A program made the position numbers and the translations under genes. The notes beneath the pieces were generated by a model. The model was not told where the DNA came from. It saw only the letters and a list, made by a program, of their open reading frames with translations, and made no database searches. Below, piece after piece: positions 1-6,426 of a stretch of 6,426 bases of DNA. Position 1 is the stretch's first letter. The number at the start of each line of letters is the position of its first letter. The stretch is from Gordonia sp. (in: high G+C Gram-positive bacteria) (GTDB lineage Bacteria > Actinomycetota > Actinomycetes > Mycobacteriales > Mycobacteriaceae): NCBI GenBank assembly GCA_030152405.1, contig JASLJL010000277.1, positions 1 through 6,426 of the forward strand. The letters are read 5' to 3'.

Positions 1-2483
1 GCAGCCAGCGCCTCGTCGGAGACGTCCCAACTCGGGTACAGGCCCACGACGACGGTCTGCGCCACTTCGCTGGTGCGACGACCCCAGAGCGTCACGACCT
101 CGTCGAAGTAGCGTGCCGTGAACGGTGCGAGCAGGGTGCTCTGACCGGGTCGGGCGAGACCTTCGACGATCGACCGCACAGTCACGTTGGCGACCGAGTC
201 GTCGTCGAACGCGGTGGTCCACGCCATTTCCTTGGCCTCCGGAGTCGGGAGAGCCGCACGAGCCGCCGCGGCATGCCGCGCTCCCGCCGCGGTGTTGTCG
301 CGGCGCGCCTCCTCATCGATGTCCGACGACTCGATCGAACCGTGAGCGGCGAGGGCCTTCACCAGACGCCACCGCAGTTCGTCGTCGACGATCAGACCGG
401 TCAGCCCGTGAGACGCGGGATCGTCGCCGTCGAGCAGGCCCCGCAGGATCGACTGCTGGTCGTCGGTGGTGACACCTGCCAGCAGGGTGTTGACGAAGGC
501 CAGCTGGTGGTCGGAGCCCGGTTCGGCGGCGCGCGCCAGTTCGAGCAGACGGTCGGCGAACTGCGGCCATCCCGTCGACGCCGCCCATGCGGGCTCCGCG
601 TACGCCTCGAGAGCAGTGGTCGCCTGGAGCAGCACGCGCTGGACCACACCGACCTCCGATTCGGCGGCGATGCCGCGCCGGACCAGTTCGACGAAATCGC
701 GCGCCGTCATCTCGGCCTGGCGGGTCATTTCCCACGCGGCCGACCACACGAGAGTGCGCGGCATCGGATCGCTGATGTCGCCGATGCGCGCCGTCGCGGT
801 CGCCAACGACTCCGGGTCGAGCCGGACCGACGCGTACGTGAGGTCGTCGTCGTTGAGCAGGATGAGCTCGCCGCGGTGCTTGCCGACGAGTTCGGGAACC
901 TCCGTGCGCGGACCCTCGACGTCGAGTTCGACGGACTCGGTGCGGACGAGCTTTCCCTCCGCCTCTCGGGAATCGGCGGGCGTCGAGGCGTACACGCCGA
1001 TCCTCATGCGGTGCACGCGGGTCTCGCCCGCACCGGGCGCCGCCCCGTCCTGGACGACGGCGAACGAGGTGATGACGCCGTCGGAGTCCACCTCGAACTC
1101 CGGACGCATCACGTTGATGCCGGTGGTCTTGAGCCACTGGTCGCCCCAGTCGGACAGATCGCGGCCCGAGGCCTTTTCGAGTGCGCCGAGGAGGTCGGAG
1201 AACGTCGCGTTGCCGAAGCGATGCGCGGCGAAGTAGTCGCGCAGCCCGGCCAGGAACGGGTCCAGCCCGACGTAGGCGACGAGCTGCTTGAGCACCGACG
1301 CGCCCTTGGCGTAGGTGATGCCGTCGAAGTTCACCTCGACCGCCGCGATGTCGGGGATGTCGGCGGCGATCGGGTGCGTCGACGGCAGCTGGTCCTGACG
1401 GTAGGCCCACGACTTCTCGACGTTGGCGAACGTCGTCCACGCGTTGGTGTACTCGGTGGCCTCGACCTGGGAGAGGACGGACGCGAAGGTCGCGAACGAC
1501 TCGTTGAGCCACAGATCGTCCCACCAGGTCATGGTGACGAGGTCGCCGAACCACATGTGCGCCATCTCGTGCAGGACGGTCTCGGCGCGGCGCTCGTACA
1601 AGTAGCGGGTGACCCGCGACCTGAACACGTAGTCCTCGAGGAACGTGACGGCTCCGGCGTTCTCCATCGCTCCGGCGTTGAACTCGGGGACGAACAGCTG
1701 GTCGTACTTGCCGAACGCGTAGGGCACGCCGAACACGCGGTGGTAGAAGCCGAAGCCCTGCTTGGTCTCGGTGAACAGACGCTCGGCGTCCATGTGCTCG
1801 GCGAGCGACGCGCGGCAGAACAGGCCGAGCGGGATGGTGCCGTGCTCGTCGGCGTACTCGTCGGTCCACACGGCGTACGGCCCGGCGATCAGAGCGACCA
1901 GGTAGGTGCTCATCAGTTCCGTGGTCGCGAAGCGGTGCACTCGGGCGCCGGTCGGGTCGTCGGTGGGTTCGCCGGTGAGGGCCCCGTTCGAGATGACCTG
2001 CCAGTCGGCCGGCGCGGTCACCGTCGTGCTGAAGCGCGCCTTGAGGTCGGGCTGGTCGAAGCACGCGAACATGCGCTTGGCGTCGGCGGTCTCGAACTGC
2101 GAGTACAGGTACACCGCGTCGTCGGCGGGGTCGACGAATCGATGCAGTCCCTCACCGGTGTTGGAGTACGCGCACTCGGCGACGACGGTCAGGGTGTTCT
2201 CGGCCGCGAGGTCGGGCAGCGTCAGACCGACGGACTCGTCGAAACCGGAGACGTCCAAGTCGACGCCGTTCAACGTCGCCGACACCAGCCGGGGAGCGAC
2301 CAGGTCGATGAACGTCGACGAGCCCGCCGTCGCGCGGAACGTCACGGTGGAACGGGACGAGAACCGCTCCCGGCCCGGCGCTCCCGCGCCGTCGGTCAGA
2401 TCGAGTTCGACGACGTACTCGTCGACGTCGAGAAGTGCTGCGCGCTGCTGCGCCTGGTCACGTGTCAGATTCGGTGCGCTCAC
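1..2483 (-). CDS. pepN: Aminopeptidase N (M1 family zinc metallopeptidase), C-terminus cut by window edge
   Basis: Cytosolic zinc aminopeptidase that removes N-terminal residues from peptides during protein turnover. The complement strand reads open from 2483 to the window edge, 827 codons. Numbering from the GTG, the N-terminal domain carries the M1 signature QFETADAKRMFACFDQP near residues 115-131. The exopeptidase motif GAMEN is at 271-275. The zinc site HEMAH is at 305-309 (ligands H305 and H309, catalytic E306), with the third ligand E328 in LNESF, followed by the YAKG segment with the conserved catalytic Tyr. The last readable residues, LYPSWDVSDEALAA, match the end region of M. tuberculosis PepN (861 aa), so about 30-35 residues lie outside. 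The GTG at 2483 is preferred because VSAPNLTRDQ then aligns with MALPNLTRDQ of M. tuberculosis and a -10 box sits 7 bases upstream. The in-frame ATG at 2492 would add three residues and overlap that box. It is divergent from the nitroreductase gene, as in M. tuberculosis. Confidence 0.97.
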   Translation of the reverse strand, partial: MSAPNLTRDQAQQRAALLDVDEYVVELDLTDGAGAPGRERFSSRSTVTFRATAGSSTFIDLVAPRLVSATLNGVDLDVSGFDESVGLTLPDLAAENTLTVVAECAYSNTGEGLHRFVDPADDAVYLYSQFETADAKRMFACFDQPDLKARFSTTVTAPADWQVISNGALTGEPTDDPTGARVHRFATTELMSTYLVALIAGPYAVWTDEYADEHGTIPLGLFCRASLAEHMDAERLFTETKQGFGFYHRVFGVPYAFGKYDQLFVPEFNAGAMENAGAVTFLEDYVFRSRVTRYLYERRAETVLHEMAHMWFGDLVTMTWWDDLWLNESFATFASVLSQVEATEYTNAWTTFANVEKSWAYRQDQLPSTHPIAADIPDIAAVEVNFDGITYAKGASVLKQLVAYVGLDPFLAGLRDYFAAHRFGNATFSDLLGALEKASGRDLSDWGDQWLKTTGINVMRPEFEVDSDGVITSFAVVQDGAAPGAGETRVHRMRIGVYASTPADSREAEGKLVRTESVELDVEGPRTEVPELVGKHRGELILLNDDDLTYASVRLDPESLATATARIGDISDPMPRTLVWSAAWEMTRQAEMTARDFVELVRRGIAAESEVGVVQRVLLQATTALEAYAEPAWAASTGWPQFADRLLELARAAEPGSDHQLAFVNTLLAGVTTDDQQSILRGLLDGDDPASHGLTGLIVDDELRWRLVKALAAHGSIESSDIDEEARRDNTAAGARHAAAARAALPTPEAKEMAWTTAFDDDSVANVTVRSIVEGLARPGQSTLLAPFTARYFDEVVTLWGRRTSEVAQTVVVGLYPSWDVSDEALA

Positions 2484-2490
2484 GCGGCCC

Positions 2491-2496
2491 ATCGTA
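2491..2496 (-). promoter_or_regulatory. Putative -10 box (TACGAT) of pepN, leaderless configuration
   Basis: Read on the minus strand, TACGAT fits the actinobacterial -10 consensus TANNNT. It is followed by seven bases (GGGCCGC) and then the GTG at 2483, so transcription would start at or within a base of the start codon. No purine-rich Shine-Dalgarno sequence precedes either the GTG or the upstream ATG at 2492, which itself lies inside the box. No convincing -35 hexamer is visible, which is common in this group. The call rests on spacing and consensus only. Confidence 0.55.
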
Positions 2497-2506
2497 GCGA
2501 CGAGAC

Positions 2507-2535
2507 GGGAATACGACCGGCCGGGCGGTGGTTGA
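2507..2535 (+). promoter_or_regulatory. SigH/SigR-type (disulfide-stress) promoter of the nitroreductase gene
   Basis: The -35 element GGGAATA is at 2507-2513 and the -10 element GGTTG at 2530-2534, 16 bases apart. This fits the M. tuberculosis SigH consensus GGGAAYA-N16/17-SGTTG. Viewed as the Streptomyces SigR motif, GGAAT and GTT are 18 bases apart, also the expected spacing. The predicted transcript start is about 2541-2544, next to or at the ATG at 2544, so the mRNA should be leaderless or nearly so. M. tuberculosis Rv2466c is known to be induced by SigH under thiol-oxidising stress, so motif and gene identity support each other. The element lies just upstream of the divergent pepN -10 box. 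Confidence 0.8.
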
Positions 2536-2543
2536 ATGGCCAC

Positions 2544-3152
2544 ATGGCTGACACCGATCGCGTTGACTTCTGGTTCGATCCCTTCTGCCCGTGGTGCTGG
2601 ATCACCTCGCGGTGGATTCTCGAGGCCGCGCAGGTGCGCAGCCTGGACGTGAACTTCCACATCATGAGCCTCGCCGTTCTGAACGAGGGCAAGGACATCC
2701 CCGACGCCTATCGCGAGATGCTCAAGGACGCGTGGCAGCCGGTGCGTGTCCTCGCCGCCGCGCAGGCCCGCCACGGCGAGTCCGTGCTCGCGCCCCTCTA
2801 CGCCGCGATGGGCACCGAGCTCCACAACAACGGCAACCGCGACGTCGCGTCGGTGATCACCACGTCACTCGCCGCAGCCGGCCTCGAGGCCGACCTGGCC
2901 GACGCCGCTCAGAGCGACGAGTTCGACGCCGCGATCCGCACCAGCCATCACGAGGGCATGGACAAGGTCGGCGACGACGTCGGAACGCCGACCATCCACG
3001 TGAACGGCGTCGCCTTCTTCGGTCCGGTGCTCTCGCGCATCCCGCGCGGCGAGGACGCGGGCCGCGTGTGGGACGGGGTCGTCGCACTGGCGTCGTACCC
3101 GCACTTCTTCGAACTCAAGCGCTCCCGCCACGAGGACCCGCAGTTCGACTGA
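2544..3152 (+). CDS. Mycothiol-dependent nitroreductase / DsbA-fold oxidoreductase (Rv2466c family)
   Basis: Thioredoxin-fold enzyme of 202 residues that uses mycothiol as electron donor. The M. tuberculosis homologue Rv2466c (about 207 aa) reduces nitro compounds, including the prodrug TP053, and protects against oxidative stress. The active site CPWC is at residues 15-18 inside DFWFDPFCPWCWITSRW. The cis-proline loop GTPTIHVNG starts at 147 (P149), and the family tail SYPHFFELKR and PPQFD-like end (DPQFD) are present. It is cytosolic: there is no signal peptide or membrane segment. The ATG at 2544 is chosen because the family N-terminus starts a few residues before the strand VDFWFDP and the SigH-type promoter points to this codon. 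GGTGG at 2527-2531 is too far away to be a good ribosome binding site. It is divergent from pepN and convergent with the M48 gene, whose stop is 33 bases away. An artefactual open frame reading antisense through pepN continues into this gene and could mislead start calling. Confidence 0.96.
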   Translation: MADTDRVDFWFDPFCPWCWITSRWILEAAQVRSLDVNFHIMSLAVLNEGKDIPDAYREMLKDAWQPVRVLAAAQARHGESVLAPLYAAMGTELHNNGNRDVASVITTSLAAAGLEADLADAAQSDEFDAAIRTSHHEGMDKVGDDVGTPTIHVNGVAFFGPVLSRIPRGEDAGRVWDGVVALASYPHFFELKRSRHEDPQFD

Positions 3153-3185
3153 CCTGGTGATCGACCGGGTCCGCCGGCCGGGGGC

Positions 3186-4226
3186 TCAGTACGTCCCGGT
3201 CTCCGACAGTTTGTTGGGAAGCGAGCCCGCGGCGACCTGAGACGGCGGCAGGGGAGCGGGGACGGGGACCACGTGTCCGCTTCCGGTCCCGCGGACGAAG
3301 GTCCGAGGGCGGAGCAGGATCGAACCGCTGCGCGTGCGGTCGCGGAGCGCGGCCGCACGCCCGGTGAGCACCGGGTGCGAACTGAGTGCGTTCACGAGCG
3401 TGATGAAGAAGCCGCGTTCGTGGGTGGCCCGGTCGGCGAACTGGTCGAAGTCGATCGCGCTGAGCAGGTACTTGCCCGACGCGAGCAGTCCGATCGCGGG
3501 AGCGGCGCCGTCTGGCCGCGTGTAATACCCGTAGTTGTCGGCGGTGTACTCCTGTGAACGGGAGAGCAGTGCACCGAGGATCGGGATGTTCATGATGACG
3601 CTGCTGAACAGTTGACGCCAGTAGGACACGTGGCCTGCGGCGATGTGTCCGACCTCGTGGCCGATCACGAATTCGAGCGCTTCCGGACTGCGAGCGTGAC
3701 CGCCGACCTCGAACAGGTCGGAGTACACGACCACGAACCGTCGGAAACCGTGTCCTGAGGCGAAGGCGTTGATCTGACCGTTCCCCGCCGTCACGTACGC
3801 GTCCGGCACGTACTCCATCCCGTACCGCGCGGCGGCTTCGACCACCATGCTGAACGCCTCGGGGAACTGGGTCGGAGTGATCTGCACGGCGTTGGCACGG
3901 ACGCTCGCGTACCCGACGCCTCGTCCGACGAAGATCAGCAGCGGTAGCGCGAGGGGCACCAGCACGAGTTGCGACAGCATGCCGACGGCGATCAGGACCA
4001 GCAGCACCGTGTACACGGCCACGGTCAGCAGGATCGCGAGCACCAGGACCGGTATCTCCCAGGGATGACGCCGCGGCGCGCCCGCGTACGGCGCCGGCGG
4101 CTGCCAGACGCTCGCCGGGCCCGGAGGCGGCGGGGTCACCGCGGGCCGGGTGTCGTCGACACCGGGGACCGAGGGGATCGGCCAGTCGGCTAGTCGCGTG
4201 CGGGGGACGGGCGCATCAGAGTCCAC
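3186..4226 (-). CDS. Membrane-anchored M48 family zinc metallopeptidase
   Basis: A protein of 346 residues related to the HtpX/Ste24-type M48 peptidases, which degrade or process membrane-associated proteins. Residues 1-55 are proline-rich and probably cytosolic. Two hydrophobic segments follow at about 57-83 and 85-103. The zinc motif HEVGH is at 190-194 (ligands H190 and H194, catalytic E191). A third hydrophobic stretch lies at about 206-222, as M48 proteins often have at this place. The third ligand is E226 in QEYTAD (E226, D230), and the SSHP motif typical of the family is at 282-285. The tail from about 300 is low in complexity and has no recognised domain. The start is GTG at 4226; I found no in-frame ATG close by, and a -10 box lies eight bases upstream. 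The substrate is unknown. The gene sits between two genes that are neighbours in M. tuberculosis, on the opposite strand to both. Base composition looks like that of its neighbours, so recent transfer is not evident. Confidence 0.92.
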   Translation of the reverse strand: MDSDAPVPRTRLADWPIPSVPGVDDTRPAVTPPPPGPASVWQPPAPYAGAPRRHPWEIPVLVLAILLTVAVYTVLLVLIAVGMLSQLVLVPLALPLLIFVGRGVGYASVRANAVQITPTQFPEAFSMVVEAAARYGMEYVPDAYVTAGNGQINAFASGHGFRRFVVVYSDLFEVGGHARSPEALEFVIGHEVGHIAAGHVSYWRQLFSSVIMNIPILGALLSRSQEYTADNYGYYTRPDGAAPAIGLLASGKYLLSAIDFDQFADRATHERGFFITLVNALSSHPVLTGRAAALRDRTRSGSILLRPRTFVRGTGSGHVVPVPAPLPPSQVAAGSLPNKLSETGTY

Positions 4227-4234
4227 GCCCTCAA

Positions 4235-4242
4235 ACTATAGT
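4235..4242. promoter_or_regulatory. Palindromic bidirectional -10 box (ACTATAGT) between the M48 gene and rpiB
   Basis: The 8-base sequence ACTATAGT equals its own reverse complement, so it gives TATAGT (consensus TANNNT) on both strands: 4237-4242 on plus and 4240-4235 on minus. On plus, six bases separate it from the rpiB ATG at 4249. On minus, eight bases separate it from the GTG of the M48 gene at 4226. The whole gap between the two start codons is 22 bases, so both genes would be transcribed leaderless or nearly so from one shared box. No clear -35 hexamer is seen on either side. The AT-rich stretch TCAAACTATAG stands out in an otherwise very GC-rich window, which supports a functional role. 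Confidence 0.7.
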
Positions 4243-4248
4243 GGCGGC

Positions 4249-4728
<480 letters not shown>

Positions 4729-4743
4729 TCGGCGTCGGGCACC

Positions 4744-5562
4744 GTGCCCGAAGGACACGCTCTTCACCGGCTCGCACGCCGGCAGCAACGACACTTCGGC
4801 GGACAACGCGTCCGCGTCACCAGCCCGCAGGGCAGGTTCGCTCACGAGGCGGCCCTGCTCGACGGGCTGGTGTTCCGCCGTGCCGAGGCGTGGGGCAAGC
4901 ACCTGCTGCACCGCTACACCACTGAGACGACCGGCCCGGTCGACGCCGGGCCCATGGTGCACGTCCACCTGGGGATCTACGGAACCTTCAGCGAGGAACC
5001 GTCGCCGATGGGAGTTCCCACCGGTCAAGTCCGAATGAGGATCGAGGGCGCCGAGATCGGCACCGATCTGCGCGGCCCCAACGCCTGCGAGCTGTACACC
5101 CAGGCGGACCTCGACGCGCTCGTCGCGCGACTGGGCCCCGACCCGCTCCGCGCGGACGCCGATCCCGAACGTGCGTGGAGCGCGATCACCAAGTCGCGCC
5201 GCGCGATCGGGTCGTTGCTGATGGATCAGCGGGTGATCGCGGGCGTCGGGAACATCTACCGCGCCGAGGTCCTGTTCCGAGCGGGCGTCGACCCGCATCG
5301 TCCGGGCACGACGATCTCACGCGCGGAGTTCGACGAGATGTGGGCCGACCTCCTGCACCTGATGCCGATCGGTGCGCGCCGCGGCCGCATCCACGTGGTA
5401 CGCCCCGAGGACGACCACGGAGCACCCGCCTACGCCGTCGACCGCCCGCGCACCTACGTGTATCGCCGGGTCGGCGAGCCGTGCAGGCTCTGCGGGACGA
5501 CGATCCTCTGGCAGGACATGGAGGGCCGCAACCTCTTCTGGTGTCCGAGCTGCCAGTCGTAG
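4744..5562 (+). CDS. nei1: Fpg/Nei-family DNA glycosylase/AP lyase (Nei1, endonuclease VIII type)
   Basis: Bifunctional base-excision-repair enzyme of 272 residues that removes oxidised bases and cleaves the abasic site. After loss of the initiator residue, the catalytic N-terminal proline is exposed: the protein begins MPEGHALHRLAR, with P2 as nucleophile and E3. The conserved beta-hairpin lysine is K52 in WGKHL. LGPDPL, the helix-two-turn-helix region ending in MDQRVIAGVGNIYR, and HVVRPEDDHG follow. The C-terminal zinc finger has cysteines at 247, 250, 267 and 270 (CX2C-X16-CX2C), with R262 in GRNLFWC as the finger arginine that contacts DNA. It closely resembles M. tuberculosis Rv2464c (Nei1). 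The GTG at 4744 must be the start, because the catalytic proline has to be residue 2. There is no strong ribosome binding site in the 15-base gap after rpiB, so translational coupling is likely. Confidence 0.95.
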   Translation: MPEGHALHRLARRQQRHFGGQRVRVTSPQGRFAHEAALLDGLVFRRAEAWGKHLLHRYTTETTGPVDAGPMVHVHLGIYGTFSEEPSPMGVPTGQVRMRIEGAEIGTDLRGPNACELYTQADLDALVARLGPDPLRADADPERAWSAITKSRRAIGSLLMDQRVIAGVGNIYRAEVLFRAGVDPHRPGTTISRAEFDEMWADLLHLMPIGARRGRIHVVRPEDDHGAPAYAVDRPRTYVYRRVGEPCRLCGTTILWQDMEGRNLFWCPSCQS

Positions 5563-5571
5563 GACCTCTCA

Positions 5572-5611
5572 GCGACTCCTCAGCAGGGCCGGGCCGGATT
5601 GTCAGAGTCGC
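5572..5611. repeat. Inverted repeat GCGACTC / GAGTCGC downstream of nei1
   Basis: The arms are perfect seven-base complements at 5572-5578 and 5605-5611, with a 26-base spacer that contains GGGCCGGGCC. No T-run follows, so it is not a standard intrinsic terminator. It lies between the nei1 stop and the esterase start and could be a weak hairpin ending the rpiB-nei1 transcript or a repressor operator for the esterase. Seven-base arms also arise by chance in GC-rich DNA, so function is uncertain. Confidence 0.3.
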
Positions 5612-5628
5612 AGGGCATGGTGGAACAC

Positions 5629-6426
5629 ATGAACACCACAGCCGCACCGATCACGGTGCTCGCGGTCGGTGGAACCGGTGAGTCCGCCCCCGACGACCGT
5701 CGCGTCCACGTCACCGGAATGCTGGCGGCCGTCACCGACGCGCTCGACTCCCGGTTCGTGAGCCGCTGGGTCCCGTACCCGGCGAGTTACGGTCCGACGG
5801 CGGGCCGACACGGCATGGCGTACGTCGACAGCGTCGCGTGCGGCGTCGGTTCGCTCGCCGCGGCGGTCCGCGCCGTCGACGGTCCGGTCATGCTGATCGG
5901 CTACTCGCAGGGAGCGGCGGTGATCCGGACGTTCCTGGCTCACCCGGCGTCGTCGTCGCTCGTCGCGAAGGTGACGGCGGTCGGATTCGTCGCCGATCCG
6001 CACCAGCCGCCCGGCGCCATCGCGGGCTGCACCGGGTGGGGTGTCGCGGGCCCGGGCGCCCCGATCCCCGGCGACGTCCCGGCGTGCTGGGTGGGAGCGC
6101 CCGACGACGTCATCTGCAACGCCGCCGACGACTCGCTGATCCGCGACATCGCCGATCTCACCGACTCCCTGTCGATGCTCCATGTCCGCCGCTGGGTCAC
6201 CGACATGGCGTCGGCCGTCGCCGGCTGCCGCATGCAGAACGCCGCACGCACTTCCGTGTCGCCGCGGCAGTGGCGACGCGACGTCCATCGCCTCGGCGCC
6301 GCGTTCCGTGCGGTCCGCGGATACCTGCCGGCTCAGGTGTCCGTCGGAGGCCGGGCGATCGTCAACCGGGGCGGCGGTCGTCACGTCTCCTACGCGGCCG
6401 AACCGTATCGGAACGCTCCGCTCACC
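5629..6426 (+). CDS. Serine esterase of cutinase / phage lysin-B (LysB)-like type, C-terminus beyond window
   Basis: An open frame of 266 codons with no stop before the window end. It has an alpha/beta-hydrolase look: an N-terminal strand ITVLAVGGTGE, the nucleophile elbow GYSQGA at 91-96 (S93), ADPHQPPG at 122-129, and PDDVICNA at 158-165, where D160 is the likely acid as in cutinases. RDIADLTDSLS then follows, and RHVSYA at 251-256 (H252) is the likely catalytic histidine. The order and spacing resemble LysB, the mycolyl-arabinogalactan esterase of actinobacteriophages, as well as cutinases and PE-PPE-domain esterases. No signal peptide is present, and none is possible: the same frame is closed by the nei1 stop at 5560-5562 and the short upstream stretch is not hydrophobic. 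ATG at 5629 has GGTGGA four bases upstream; the in-frame ATG at 5617 is an alternative. The substrate is not determined. The hydrolase call is firm, the LysB assignment tentative. Confidence 0.78.
   Translation, partial: MNTTAAPITVLAVGGTGESAPDDRRVHVTGMLAAVTDALDSRFVSRWVPYPASYGPTAGRHGMAYVDSVACGVGSLAAAVRAVDGPVMLIGYSQGAAVIRTFLAHPASSSLVAKVTAVGFVADPHQPPGAIAGCTGWGVAGPGAPIPGDVPACWVGAPDDVICNAADDSLIRDIADLTDSLSMLHVRRWVTDMASAVAGCRMQNAARTSVSPRQWRRDVHRLGAAFRAVRGYLPAQVSVGGRAIVNRGGGRHVSYAAEPYRNAPLT

Noticed and set aside
313..2064. A 583-codon minus-strand open frame inside pepN
   Set aside because: It is in a different frame from pepN on the same strand, the translation is arginine-rich and lacks recognisable motifs, and pepN shows all M1 catalytic motifs across this stretch.
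2484..2492. ATG at 2492 as the pepN start
   Set aside because: It overlaps the putative -10 box, lacks a ribosome binding site and adds three residues beyond the M. tuberculosis N-terminus; the GTG at 2483 explains the data better, though the ATG is not excluded.
3153..3185. A possible terminator hairpin around CCGGGTCCGCCGG
   Set aside because: Only a four-base stem (CCGG/CCGG) can be formed and no T-run follows, so it is not better than chance in GC-rich sequence.
4150..4248. An upstream in-frame start extending rpiB by 33 residues
   Set aside because: The extension would overlap the start of the divergent M48 gene, cross the -10 box and add residues not found in RpiB proteins.
5602..6384. 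A 260-codon minus-strand open frame opposite the esterase
   Set aside because: The plus strand encodes a coherent hydrolase with GYSQG and likely Asp and His residues, whereas the antisense translation is Arg/Asp/Gly-rich without motifs.

Overview
The window is GC-rich, gene-dense chromosomal DNA from a mycolic-acid actinobacterium (order Mycobacteriales; Gordonia, Williamsia or a related genus is my guess, not shown). The main clue is gene order. From memory of the Mycobacterium tuberculosis proteins, four consecutive genes match the Rv2467 (pepN) - Rv2466c - Rv2465c (rpiB) - Rv2464c (nei1) block in order and relative orientation. The mycothiol-dependent oxidoreductase of the Rv2466c type also points to a mycothiol producer.

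Layout. Positions 1-2483, minus strand: aminopeptidase N (pepN), cut by the left edge so that only about the last 30-35 residues are missing. A gap of 60 bases holds two back-to-back promoters. Positions 2544-3152, plus: DsbA-fold mycothiol-dependent nitroreductase with a CPWC active site. Positions 3186-4226, minus: a membrane-anchored M48 metallopeptidase, which is not part of the M. tuberculosis block and so looks like a lineage-specific insertion or a loss elsewhere. A 22-base gap holds a palindromic -10 box facing both ways. Positions 4249-4728, plus: ribose-5-phosphate isomerase B. Positions 4744-5562, plus: the Fpg/Nei-family DNA glycosylase Nei1, 15 bases after rpiB and probably in its operon. 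Positions 5629-6426, plus: a serine esterase of cutinase / phage lysin-B type without a signal peptide, running off the right edge.

Function. The block mixes protein turnover (PepN, M48 peptidase), thiol-stress detoxification (the nitroreductase), pentose-phosphate metabolism (RpiB) and repair of oxidised bases (Nei1). A near-perfect SigH/SigR-type promoter in front of the nitroreductase ties that gene to disulfide stress.

Regulation is the most interesting part. Four gene starts (pepN, nitroreductase, M48 gene, rpiB) each have a -10-type element 6-8 bases before the start codon and no good ribosome binding site, which predicts leaderless mRNAs. I found no wholly new system, mobile element, RNA gene or CRISPR array. 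All family names come from reading the translations; no database search was possible.
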